Under the pieces are notes generated by a model. The model ran no database searches. It saw nothing but the letters and a program-made list of their open reading frames with translations, and was not told the origin of the DNA. From Palaemon carinicauda (Eukaryota > Arthropoda > Malacostraca > Decapoda > Palaemonidae): a stretch of 64,000 bases of DNA. The stretch lies in contig NC_090768.1 in NCBI RefSeq assembly GCF_036898095.1, positions 49,944,615 through 50,008,614 on the forward strand. Reading direction: 5' to 3'. The number at the start of each line of letters is the position of its first letter. Within the stretch, counting starts at the first letter, position 1. Below are positions 55,381-64,000 of this stretch, one piece after another. The translations under genes and the position numbers were made by a program.

Positions 55381-56229
55381 TTAGTGAAAGCACGGACCAA
55401 AGGTCTGCTCCTCTCCTCTCCCAGGCTCGCTAGAAATAGATAAGTCTGGCTCCTACTGTTGTCTGTGCGGTTCAGAGAAAAAGTATGAAGAAACTTTCTT
55501 GCTGATTTAGACACCAAAACTTGTGTCTTTGACCAACTCTTGAGGGAGAAGAGAGGAAGAAAAAAGGGGGGTGGTGCAAAGTAATCCTGCTTCATTGATA
55601 AGGAAGCTAGCTTCATAGGTATTAACGCCTCATTGCATCTAGACTACCATCATCCTCAAGTTCTATTAGATGATCGAGAATTTTTCTACGCACAACGAAT
55701 TCTCACAAAGCCGGTTGTACTGCGACATTGTTGCTCAGGGTTTTGATGGAGGATCAGACTCAAGACCCCAAAAGACCTAGTCCACAAGCACAGCGCAAAA
55801 AAGGGACACTTCCTTCTCTCACAAAAGCACTAATCCACTTCCTGCTGCTCCAGCTGAACGTGCTGCTGCAACAATATCTGCAGTTAGGCTCTTCATGCTG
55901 CATTGAGGACGCGCTAATGCACTGCCCTACCAGCACAATCTTAGCAAACAGAGACTCCTTCGACGCGTTCCTTATCGAAAACTCCGAAGGCGGGAAGAGG
56001 AGAAGCAAGCACAAAATAAATTGGAAACTTCAGAAAAAACTCCGAGTTTCTTAAATTCAACTGAAGGGAGAAGGATCTTGGGAACTTCTAAGAGAATTCC
56101 ACTAAAAGATAAATAGGGAAAAGAGGTCGTCAATCCTATCCTCCTAAAAGTCTCTAACCGAGGTAGAGATGTCTTGTTTCCTAGGAGTCAACTCCTTAAG
56201 GTCCTGAAATCTAGCCTCAATGCTTTTAG
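55381..56229 (-). pseudogene. DIRS-C region upstream of RT (Gag/linker remnant)
   Basis: Two minus frames (55616-55377, 79 codons; 56014-55760, 84 codons) lie where the Gag end and RT lead are expected. The first is Ser/Lys-rich and the second Cys/Ser-rich. Neither has a firm family match. It is assigned by position only. Confidence 0.4.
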
Positions 56230-56335
56230 AGGTTTAATTTTCTCTCTCCAACAGACACCAAGAGTTAGGTCAAGCGGGCCTTGGTCTGAGAAAAATAAAA
56301 TCTTTCCAGTAAATATCTATTTCTGTATCTTTTAA
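56230..56335 (-). repeat. LINE B 3' end fragment inside DIRS-C
   Basis: GAGGTTTAATTTTCTCTCTCC, then AAGCGGGCCTTGGTCTGAGA and ATCTTTCCAGTAAATAT, match the LINE B 3' end with several changes. It is older or more diverged than the 2285 and 17972 copies. Confidence 0.75.
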
Positions 56336-56369
56336 TATAGCGCCTGATGTAACAATGTTCTAACGCTAG

Positions 56370-57010
56370 ACGATCATGGTCATTACAATTGGAACTAAGA
56401 CGTTCGTGATCTTGACAGTAGACGCCAAGTCCAACTGCTGGACTCTTGACGCCATGCAAGTGTTGACGCTCGGTGTGACCTCCAACTGCTACACACTCGA
56501 CGTCAAGTACAACTGTCAGAAGCTTGCCGCCAAGGAACTGCACGACACTCGGCATCACGTCTAATTGCCTAACATTCGACGTCTAGTCCAACTGTTGGAA
56601 GCTAGACGCCATGCAACTGCTTGGCGATCAGCGTCACGTGACTCGGAACAATGTCGTTCCCGATTCAAGACGCTAGCAATCTAGACGCTCGGAGCTATGC
56701 TTGACACGCGGCGTCACGTCCAACTGCTTGAAGCTCGACGACACGTAACTGCTTGACGTTTGGCGTCACGTCTAACTGCTTGACACTCGACGTCAAGCCC
56801 AACTGCTGGAAGCTTGACGCCATGCAACTGCTTAACGCTCGGCGCCAAGTGATTTTCAGAACAATGACGCTCGCGATTCAGACGCCCGGAACTATGCCGA
56901 TCGCGTCTAGAACGGTCGATCATCGAACAAGAGAAAACAAGAAGTTGCACTTAGTTACAAACATCATGTAAAACTCTTATAGCAGCATTAGTAGCTAGCC
57001 TTGCTGGACG
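56370..57010 (-). repeat. GACGTC-rich minisatellite, upstream copy
   Basis: Degenerate units of about 36-40 bases (CTCGACGTCAAG-CCAACTG; CTTGACGCCATGCAACTGCT) span 640 bases. On minus they read in part as Arg/Ser/His-rich frames, probably from the Gag basic region. Confidence 0.85.
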
Positions 57011-57040
57011 CTTGATGTCCAAAGTTCTACGTTCGGTGTT

Positions 57041-57266
57041 AGAAAAAAACTTTTACCTCGCCTTACCTATGGCGAGGGCGAGCATTCTGGGAATCGTCAA
57101 CAGAAAACGCTCGAGGGGACTTCTGCTCGAGTCTTACAAGACGCTCGGCGCCAGGCTACGCCTCTCGGTTCCTTTAGCCGATCGACATTACTTCTCCCAT
57201 GGGTCAGGGAGCTTGAAAGAGGTCTAAGGCTAGGATAACGACAGGTCCGAACAGAAGCACCCTCCA
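57041..57266 (-). repeat. DIRS-C duplicated module M, upstream copy
   Basis: Partner of 54728-54955, about 2.3 kb away. In both places M is followed (sense direction) by the GACGTC repeat, so M and the repeat travelled together. Confidence 0.85.
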
Positions 57267-57589
57267 CTGTATTGAATAAATTCACTGCACTAATATAGCA
57301 CTAAAAACTTTAGTCATACTCTAGCTTACGTCATACGACTGTGACGTCATAGATTAGGCAGGGTGTTTTTACCTACAGCCATTATGGTTTCATTAGTTTA
57401 AAGTAGGTTGAAAAAAAAAACTTCTAATCCTACCTTTTAAGCTATAACATAGCGATCAAATACCAAACAAAACAAAATAAGTGAATGCCAAAATCCGTAT
57501 TTAGGAGTACATCACCAATATACTGCTAAAATCCAGGTTAATCACGAGTGAATTCCAAACAATGTTGCCAGCAATGGCGGCAGGGAAGA

Positions 57590-57748
57590 TGTGGTAATGT
57601 ATGGAATGGTTTGGCCTATCTCCGGTAAGGGCGCTAGTGTACACCTGGCAACTCTATCTGCGATTACCGAGTTTTTAGAATTTCTGCCGGACGTCAGGGA
57701 CTAAAGCTATTGTTATATAACCAGAGGGTAAGTTTAAATGTTTAAAAA
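57590..57748. repeat. DIRS-C right ITR and outer end
   Basis: The ITR core is at 57590-57703. The outer end TATAACCAGAGGGTAAGTTT continues to an A-rich edge near 57745. Confidence 0.9.
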
Positions 57749-58341
57749 AACATAGTTCAACCAAACTATTTATTCCAATCTATAGCTTATACAGGACTGA
57801 TTTTGGGGGTTTTTCTTGTGTAGAGAAAATAATTAAATCTAAGGTAATGCTGATTCCAATAAATTAGCTCGTACGAGACTGGTTTGGAGGTTTGTTCTTA
57901 CATGGAGAAAATAATGCAATCATAAAAAGGTTACAATTGACAAGACATATGTTGATAAAAAAAAAGATTTAAGTGATTTGAGATCAATACATGCCATCAC
58001 TTTTTCACACATTCACATGAAATATGTTCATTTGTTAATGTTTTACGCAACGTGAGCATTAGTTAAATAGCCATATTCAAGACAAGAGTATTGGAAAACT
58101 TAATTCCTTCTGAGGTACCAAGTTATAAATTCTCGATTTAAATAAGTCTATGATTCAATGAAATATTTTACCCTAGGGTATGAAAATCATGCAAAAGCTC
58201 TGGATTAGCTTTTAGAGAATTTGGGCCATTCTGGCCTAAAGTCACCCAACAGCCAGGCAAAAATGAGGGGGAACACTGCGGTTGCTTTAGGAAGCGTCAA
58301 GAAAATAGCAAACTGACAATATTGAAAAACTTATCGCAATG
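57749..58341. other. AT-rich interval, nothing recognised
   Basis: No gene or shared repeat was seen. Confidence 0.5.
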
Positions 58342-58682
58342 ACTAACTAGAGGGACACTCAATAAGAGTGCCGACCTCCGGTGTGGCAGCTTAGTTCCCA
58401 ACCTTGACCTTAACATGTATTAATTGGCGTGGATTTTCATACACTTAAATATGAACCAGGTTTGAAGTCTGTGACAACGATGTCCAAAGTTATGGCTGAT
58501 TACATGAATTGGACATTTTACTTGGCCGTGACCTGACCATTCAAAATTAAATAATTTCCAGCTCTTTACATAACAATCCTGCAAGTTCTATTATTCTTCG
58601 ATTAAAATTGTGATCAGGAAGCTGTTCACAAACAAACAAGGGCAAAAACAAACACCTTTCAACTTCACTGGCAGAGATAAAT
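58342..58682 (+). repeat. Family D dispersed repeat (MITE-like), copy 2
   Basis: Partner of 48803-49172, about 80% alike by eye, with small deletions in the centre. Confidence 0.8.
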
Positions 58683-58859
58683 ATCACAAGAATAATATAC
58701 TGTAATTAGGTACACATTTTTGTGTATCTTTCCCTAATCTTCTAACTATGCTGTGTAATACAGAACAGCACTTCTCACAAGTAACTCGACCTTGATATAG
58801 TAGGACTCAATCCAGGCTTGATAGCTATAACATTTTCTGGAACATTTCCCATATACACC

Positions 58860-58862
<3 letters not shown>

Positions 58863-58919
<57 letters not shown>
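58863..58919. repeat. Poly(A) tract
   Basis: 57 A. The Lys/Phe frames across it are not genes. Confidence 0.97.
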
Positions 58920-58924
<5 letters not shown>

Positions 58925-59299
58925 GGGTACATGGCAGCTTTCAAAACCTATAGTACTTAGCATACATAACTACCATCAACTTATAGCCAAAGGAAACTAA
59001 CTAGTACTTAAGCAATGTGCTGTAGTAATACTGTATCATAAAAAGGATACAAGGCTATACATTACTGTATCATGAAACAATGGGTACAAAATCAACCAAC
59101 AGAATTTTACAATGGCTCCACTACTGTAGCCTACAGTGTGTGACTGTAACAGCAGCATGACAAGTTATAAGGTACAAATCATTCAACCAGACTAATTTTG
59201 GCTCATCCATAGTTGCATATTAGTAATTAACAATGGAAACTACAAGAAGGTTGTTTAATGAAAGTGATAAGTTTCTCAAGAGCTACATCAATAATTTAC

Positions 59300-59484
59300 C
59301 TCAGTAACTGTTCGCCTAATATTCACATGGCAGTAGATTGATACCGGGCAGCGAGCGTAAGTTTAATCCGTTTACTGGGGAGGATACTGCTGTGGCTGGG
59401 CACCATAGTGGGTTGGGCTTCCCTTGCTAACGTTCTGGTGTGCATGCATCTCTCCGGATGATACAGGAACTGACACCAGATACC
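59300..59484 (-). other. Candidate host-gene exon with a stop codon
   Basis: On minus, an acceptor (TTGGTTCTTTTAAG) ends at 59485 and a strong donor (CTGAG|GTAAAT) starts at 59299. One frame, open from the first full codon, reads YLVSVPVSSGEMHAHQNVSK and GSPTHYGAQPQQYPPQ and stops at 59372-59374. A Gln/Pro/Tyr-rich C-terminus is common in regulatory proteins. A second frame is also open for about 53 codons. The stretch is clearly GC-richer than its flanks. It is the best host-exon candidate in the window; the family is unknown. Confidence 0.45.
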
Positions 59485-59999
59485 CTTAAAAGAACCAAGT
59501 TATGGCTAAACTCATGAAAAACAGACAGACTATGACTAAATTAATTTGTTACAAGGTTAACTTTTTACCATGTAAGAAAATTTTAAAATGTAGGCATTAA
59601 ATGGTTCAATAAAACATGTAGTGAACCTAATGGTTAATCTTGATTCTTGCAATGTCAAACAAGCAGTTATGCCACTTTTAAATAGATATAAAATTAGCAT
59701 GACACCCTTATTAAACCTATTTCTGAAATAACTTACAAAGACAAAGAAGGGTACAGATTCAGGTAGTGTTATTATATACTATGAAAAGTTATCCTTACAT
59801 ATTGAATACAATTTGATAAGTTGTTTTAAATTTTACATGATTACAGTACTTTGAACTACACTTGAAAAAAACCCCGTAATTTCAATCTGAAAATCTAAGG
59901 AAAATGTACTGTTCTCTGCCGTATTTCAGTAAAATACAGTTGACCAGAATTGTTACCTCACTTTTTTATTATCTTTTACGGATTGGTGACTGTAATACA

Positions 60000-60335
60000 T
60001 ACATATACCAAGGCACTTCCCCTATCTTTGGGGGGTAGCCGACATCAAACAAATGAAACAAAAAAGGGGACCTCTCCTCTCTACGTTCCTCCCAGCCTGA
60101 CAAGGGACTCAAGCGAGTTCGGCTGGTACTGCTAGGGTGCCAGAGCCCACCCTCCCCCGTTATCCACCACAGATAAAGTTTCTTAATGCTGAATCTCCTA
60201 CCGCTGCTACCTCCGCGGTCATCCAAGGCACCGGAGGAAGCAGCAGGGCCTACCGGAACTGCGTCACAGTCGCTCGCCATTCATTCCTACTTCTAGCATG
60301 CTCTCTAGCCTCTCTCACATCTATCCTATCGGTAC
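60000..60335 (+). repeat. Family E GC-rich dispersed repeat
   Basis: The GC-rich block ACTTCCCCTATCTTTGGGGG to GCGTCACAGTCGCTCGCCAT stands out sharply from AT-rich flanks and has no stable frame. From memory it resembles a repeat common in shrimp sequence, but no second copy is in this window. Confidence 0.5.
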
Positions 60336-60842
60336 CCGGAAAGTTTGTGTACTGGAAATTTTGCCCACGGACAGTTTGCCTACAGTTTCTTTATATGAAG
60401 CTTACAATTAATGTTAAAACTTTGATTAACTGGACTTTTCTTTTGTCATTTACATGTTGAAACGGCTATATATATATCTTTCTATTGTTCTTACGCTTGT
60501 CAAAAGTTTACCAGTTTTTTGCCTTCGCTGCCTTGACTACCCTACCTTCTCAATTATTCATCAGTTGTCTGTCGTCACTGCCAAGTTGGGTATATTTGAA
60601 ACTCCAACAAAAACAGCGGTCAGTCTAGCAGGTCTTCAATACCCTACCTTCTTTCCTACGAGGGAAGTGTGTGTTGTGTGGGATTATTCCACAAAGCTTT
60701 TATTTTAAAGAGTTAAAAAAATGTACCTTGTTCACAGATATTTACTATTTGTTGTAACTATCTGAAAATATCACTGAAAAATCGTTTTGTATGATAAGTT
60801 GATATATTTTCTTTCTTTTCTCTTTATTTCTTTTTTTTATAG
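60336..60842. other. AT-rich interval, possible intron
   Basis: No gene was recognised. It ends in a pyrimidine tract that leads into the FLYWCH segment. Confidence 0.4.
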
Positions 60843-61303
60843 ATGCCCATCGAAATGGAGTTTGTCAGGAATTCAAGAGGAGGCAGAAAACTACTCCACG
60901 AAGGTCATGCGTATGTAATCAACAGAACAAGTAGAACCTACACATACTGGCGATGTGAGAAGAGAAAACAGTGCAATGCGTCCTTGCAGACGAAAAGACA
61001 TAATAGAAGGACTTGTCACATAACATAGCCATCCCCCCAGGCACAGCCAGACTTATTGCCATAAAAACTGTTGATTCAATTAAGAAAAGAGCGAGTTCGT
61101 CGGACGAGTGCACGTCATCTGTTATACAAAAAGAAAACTACGCATTTTTCTCTGGATGCTGCAGGAGCCCTACCTAATAAAGAGGCTCTTTTACGAATGG
61201 TGTGACGACAAAGTAGTGCTCCAGATGGGAATATAATTACCGAAGAACTCAAAGGAACGACGAGAGGAGAACCTTTTTTGGCACACGAAGACGAGAATCT
61301 TGA
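60843..61303 (+). pseudogene. FLYWCH zinc-finger coding segment, frameshifted and cut by DIRS-B
   Basis: The first 61 codons form a FLYWCH domain: Phe7, SRGGRKLL, GHAY, Trp36 (TYWRC), Cys38, Cys44 and His53 bind zinc and DNA in this family. After a stop at 61026-61028 the next part continues in other frames: SHPPGTARLIAIKTVDSIKK and AAGALPNKEALLRMV, then RGEPFLAHEDEN. This is the linker usually found between FLYWCH and a MULE-type transposase domain. The ATG at 60843 directly follows TTTTTTTATAG, a good acceptor, so it may be an internal exon rather than a start. The sequence ends exactly at the DIRS-B end (61304). Confidence 0.75.
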
Positions 61304-61561
61304 AAATGACAAATTCGAAGATAATTTGTATTTTTCCTAACCATACAAACCTTAGCTATTTACAAAGGGTTATTACTTTTAGCGTAGCTGAAATGGCGAG
61401 CCATTAGAATTTAACGAGGGTGTATTACCCCCGCGCTAGTTAGCGGGGGGGTAGGGGAGTGGTAGCTAGCTACCCCTCCTCCCCCTCACACACAGGTGAA
61501 TACTCACTTTCACTTAGAGGTAGGACTTGTCTTGGGGGACAGGGCTGGCGGGCAAATATGT

Positions 61562-61657
61562 GTAAATAGCTAAGGTTTGTATGGTTAGGAAAAATACAAA
61601 TTATCTTCGAATTTGTCATTTGTTCCGTAACCGAAATACAAACCACGCTATTTACAA
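61562..61657. repeat. DIRS-B copy 2 internal complementary region
   Basis: The left half is the reverse complement of 61304-61357 (exact over AAATGACAAATTCGAAGATA). The right half, TTCCGTAACCGAAATACAAA onward, predicts the sequence of the unseen right end. Confidence 0.9.
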
Positions 61658-62138
61658 AGGGTGACTTATCCCTTAGGAAGGGTGGAAAGTCCCCAGCCAT
61701 ACTGGCTTTGGCTTTACCCGGGGACTCAGAATCCGAGTGAGTCGCACTCGAGAAAAGGAGTCCCTGCACCTCACAAGTTCCTTGCACCGCAAGGAACCAT
61801 GTGGCCTATGTAAGCTTGTGTGTGAAGGAAGAAGTGTGACCCGTCTTAGGCAGTTGACCTGGAGTTCCAGAAGGAACTCTGGGTTAAGACGTTCCCAATA
61901 CCACCTCGTCAGGGTATGGGGGACGCGACAGTATTGACTCAATACTCGGAACACAAGGAAGCATGGTTTACCTGCAGAGGTTCGAGGTCAGCTATGCAGA
62001 GACCAGGATGCTGCTTCCCCGTAGAGGGGATGATGAAGAAAGAAGTAAGGGCCAGACATACTTCTTTCGTTCATGCAGACTAAAACCTGATAACAATGCC
62101 CTCAACCTTCTGCTACCTGTCCAAAAAGGAGCCTGAGG

Positions 62139-62960
62139 TTAGACCAGCTGTTGTGTAGCCACCACAGAGCGATAGAAAACGTATCGAGACTCCTGTGGGT
62201 CACGCCCTGCAGGAAGCGGGCTGCGAAGGTCATCAGACGCTTCCAGACTCCAGCTTGTAGCACCTGCGTCACAGAGTAGTATTACTCGAAGGCGAGGGAC
62301 GTTGCGATGTATCCAACATCGTGCTGTAGGGCGACGTGACGGGGGAGGGTCTGAAGACAGGTCGAGATGAATGTCCTTGAGTCCGGGCTGAAGAGGTATA
62401 CTGGTGACTCTCCCCCCATGTCCTCCTTGTGTTCCCAAATCGGCTGCAACTGAGGCCAAACTGCAGCTGTTCCCAGCGCTAACCTCTCGATTCCTGTACT
62501 GGCAAGAAAGAGAAGGTCTTGGGACATCAGACACAGAATGGAGACTCAAAATCTTGAATGAATCGGACCGAAGGGTCGGGACCCACAGATTCTGAGTCTA
62601 GCCAACAACTCAGGAGCGAGCCTGAATGTTGCCTTCCCCTCTTCCTTAGAAAGGGGGGGAGTAGTAAGAGACCAAGAAGATTGCTTACACACTGGCCGTG
62701 GCCAGAGTGAGCAGAAGACCCAGGGCGGAATACAATCCGAGGCCTGTCGTAAAAGGGTCTTGAGAAGATCTCTTAAAGGACTAAAAGTCCGAGCCATGCT
62801 CCAAGTTGGAGGTCTTCCTCCGACTAGGGCAGGGACGATCGTAGCTTCGCATGAGCGAGGATAGATCCAGCGGGCAGGAAAAAGTTATTCCTTTAAGCCT
62901 GAAGGTCAGGGAAAGGCTGAGCGACAGGCTTCATTGCCAAGAGCGGAAAGGAGTTTCCTC
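62139..62960 (-). pseudogene. DIRS-B copy 2 tyrosine recombinase remnant
   Basis: It aligns position by position with copy 1. The C-terminal frame ends DPQESRYVFYRSVVATQQLV; the matching copy 1 end is GPVVAAQQLV. The catalytic Arg, His and Tyr blocks cannot be read in one frame, and the HYL block is lost. It is more decayed than copy 1. Confidence 0.7.
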
Positions 62961-64000
62961 CCGCCGAAAGGCAATAAGACCGTTATTGCTGGAGAAGAGG
63001 CCTCACGGGAAGAGGTATATCTCCCACGGCACCAACCACCTTAGACTCTTCACTTTGCCTGGGAGACCCCTGTGGATGACTATCGCAGATGACGCGACCT
63101 CCGTACCGCGACTGTAGCGGGTTGTCTCTTCTAGAGGAGGAAGCGTAGTGTCTCCAGGCATGAAGCCGAAGCGACGCCCCGGTTCGGGAGAGATGTCGCA
63201 GTGTGGTTGCTTGAGTAGTCTGCGCCGTGGGAGAAGCTCTCCCGGGAGTTCCGTCAGGGGAAGCAGAGGGTCCAGAAACCGTTCTGCACATAGTCCCAGT
63301 GGAGCTCTCCCATTGAAAGGTTGACAGACAACCTGGTTTTGTTGAGACCCATTGTCCGCAGACAAAAAGGAGGGAAGACGCAGGCGTCGAAGTTGTCCCA
63401 CCATCACCGGAATGCATCTTGCCAGAGTCTCGGGGTCTGAGACTGGGGGGAAAACTAGCGGAAGCTTGAGGTTCCAAGCTGTCGCGATCAGGTCCCCCAG
63501 ACCAGCACTTGCTGGTTACCCAAGGTCAAAGACCCCTAGGTACACTCTCTATGAGGCTCTGCTCGGATAGTCTGAGAGAAACATTCCCCTGCCTGGAATG
63601 AGAGAGCCGATGGTGGAATTGAGAGAATCTCAATCATCCCGATATCTCTACTGCAAGATGTGAAGGTGTGAAAATGCGTCCCCTGCTGGTTAGCATGAAG
63701 TCGACACGCAACGGGGCGACTTGGCAGGAGCGGTAGGATCTGAAGAGGGGCCAGACTAAGGCCCTTAAGCCTGCCTGAATGATGGAGAGGTATCCTTCAG
63801 GTCTTGACCATAGGCCTGGACCGGAACATGCCCCCCCCCCTTTCCTTTGACGAGTCCGAGAACCGCATCAAGAATGTGGGGAAAGGACGAGAATATCCAC
63901 TACCATCAAGAGGCTCCATAGGTCAACACCCATTGTAGGTTTAATAGTTCCGCTGGTCCCATAGGGCCAGGGAGTCCGGTTAAACATTGCCTGAAGCCAC
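62961..64000 (-). pseudogene. DIRS-B copy 2 YR N-terminus, methyltransferase-like and RNase H remnants
   Basis: LRRLRLPSFLSADNGSQQNQ (about 63390), FLDPLLPLTELPGELLPRRR and LLKQPHCDISPEPGRR (about 63280-63170) match the block before YR in copy 1. Sequence near 63850 matches the RNase H start of copy 1 (51840). All is frameshifted. Confidence 0.7.

Larger units (their letters stand above)
52040..57748 (-). mobile_element. DIRS-C, rearranged DIRS-like retrotransposon
   Basis: ITRs lie at 52045-52165 and 57590-57703 (GCCAGGTGTACACTAGCGCC core, nearly identical). An ICR lies at 52203-52300, whose right half matches the right outer end (57704-57742). The YR is uninterrupted. The RT is cut after motif B and replaced by a second copy of upstream sequence. 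The left outer end is missing at the junction with DIRS-B. The family differs from A and B in its ends and its YR sequence. Confidence 0.87.
61304..64000 (-). mobile_element. DIRS-B copy 2, running off the window
   Basis: The left outer end (61304-61362), ITR region, ICR (61562-61657), YR remnant and methyltransferase-like region are in the same order as in copy 1 and closely similar. The RT and Gag lie beyond 64000 or at its edge. It is inserted in the FLYWCH sequence. Confidence 0.87.

Noticed and set aside
54445..57227. Short plus frames in DIRS-C (54445-54648, 55728-56054, 56376-57227)
   Set aside because: Antisense to the element and partly made of GACGTC repeat units.

Overview
The window looks like non-coding, repeat-rich DNA of a decapod crustacean (shrimp, prawn or crab grade). 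Reasons: very long (GA/CT)n, (AAT)n and poly(A/T) tracts; many minisatellites; tRNA-like SINEs; L2/CR1-like LINE fragments; and several DIRS-like tyrosine-recombinase retrotransposons, a group known to be common in Decapoda. The species cannot be named from sequence alone. No complete host protein-coding gene was found. Candidate host exons are listed with low confidence, resting only on splice-site-like borders and open frames.

1-19 kb: a 5'-truncated LINE (here LINE B) with a long reverse-transcriptase ORF, older LINE A and other L2-like 3' ends (some nested), copies of an AAT-tailed repeat (family C), two copies of a tRNA-like SINE (a third lies near 40 kb), many microsatellites and an old segmental duplication (about 7.1-8.3 and 9.1-10.2 kb). 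A cluster of CRE, ETS-like and bZIP-like sites followed by a splice donor near 17.6-17.75 kb could be a promoter with a first exon.

19-38 kb: AT-rich, mostly single-copy-looking DNA with several minisatellites, a very long inverted repeat centred near 33.89 kb, a short terminal-inverted-repeat element, and a 264-bp hAT-type MITE with an 8-bp target duplication. Short exon-like segments on + occur at 19.6, 23.7 and 28.0 kb.

38-41.7 kb: a decayed RTE-like LINE tail broken by poly(A), a piggyBac-type MITE in TTAA, a SINE and a long family C copy.

41.7-64 kb: a DIRS cluster, all on the minus strand. DIRS-A (41.76-48.13 kb) is structurally complete, with inverted terminal repeats, an internal complementary region (ICR) made of both outer ends, and Gag, RT, RNase H, methyltransferase-like and tyrosine-recombinase (YR) regions, all with frameshifts. 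DIRS-B copy 1 (49.29-52.04 kb) keeps its 3' half and is fused to DIRS-C (52.04-57.75 kb). DIRS-C has an uninterrupted YR ORF but a rearranged RT region. DIRS-B copy 2 (61.30 kb to the window end) interrupts a FLYWCH zinc-finger coding sequence. In these elements Gag would package the RNA, RT/RNase H would make circular DNA using the ITR/ICR, and YR would integrate it without a staggered-cut target duplication.
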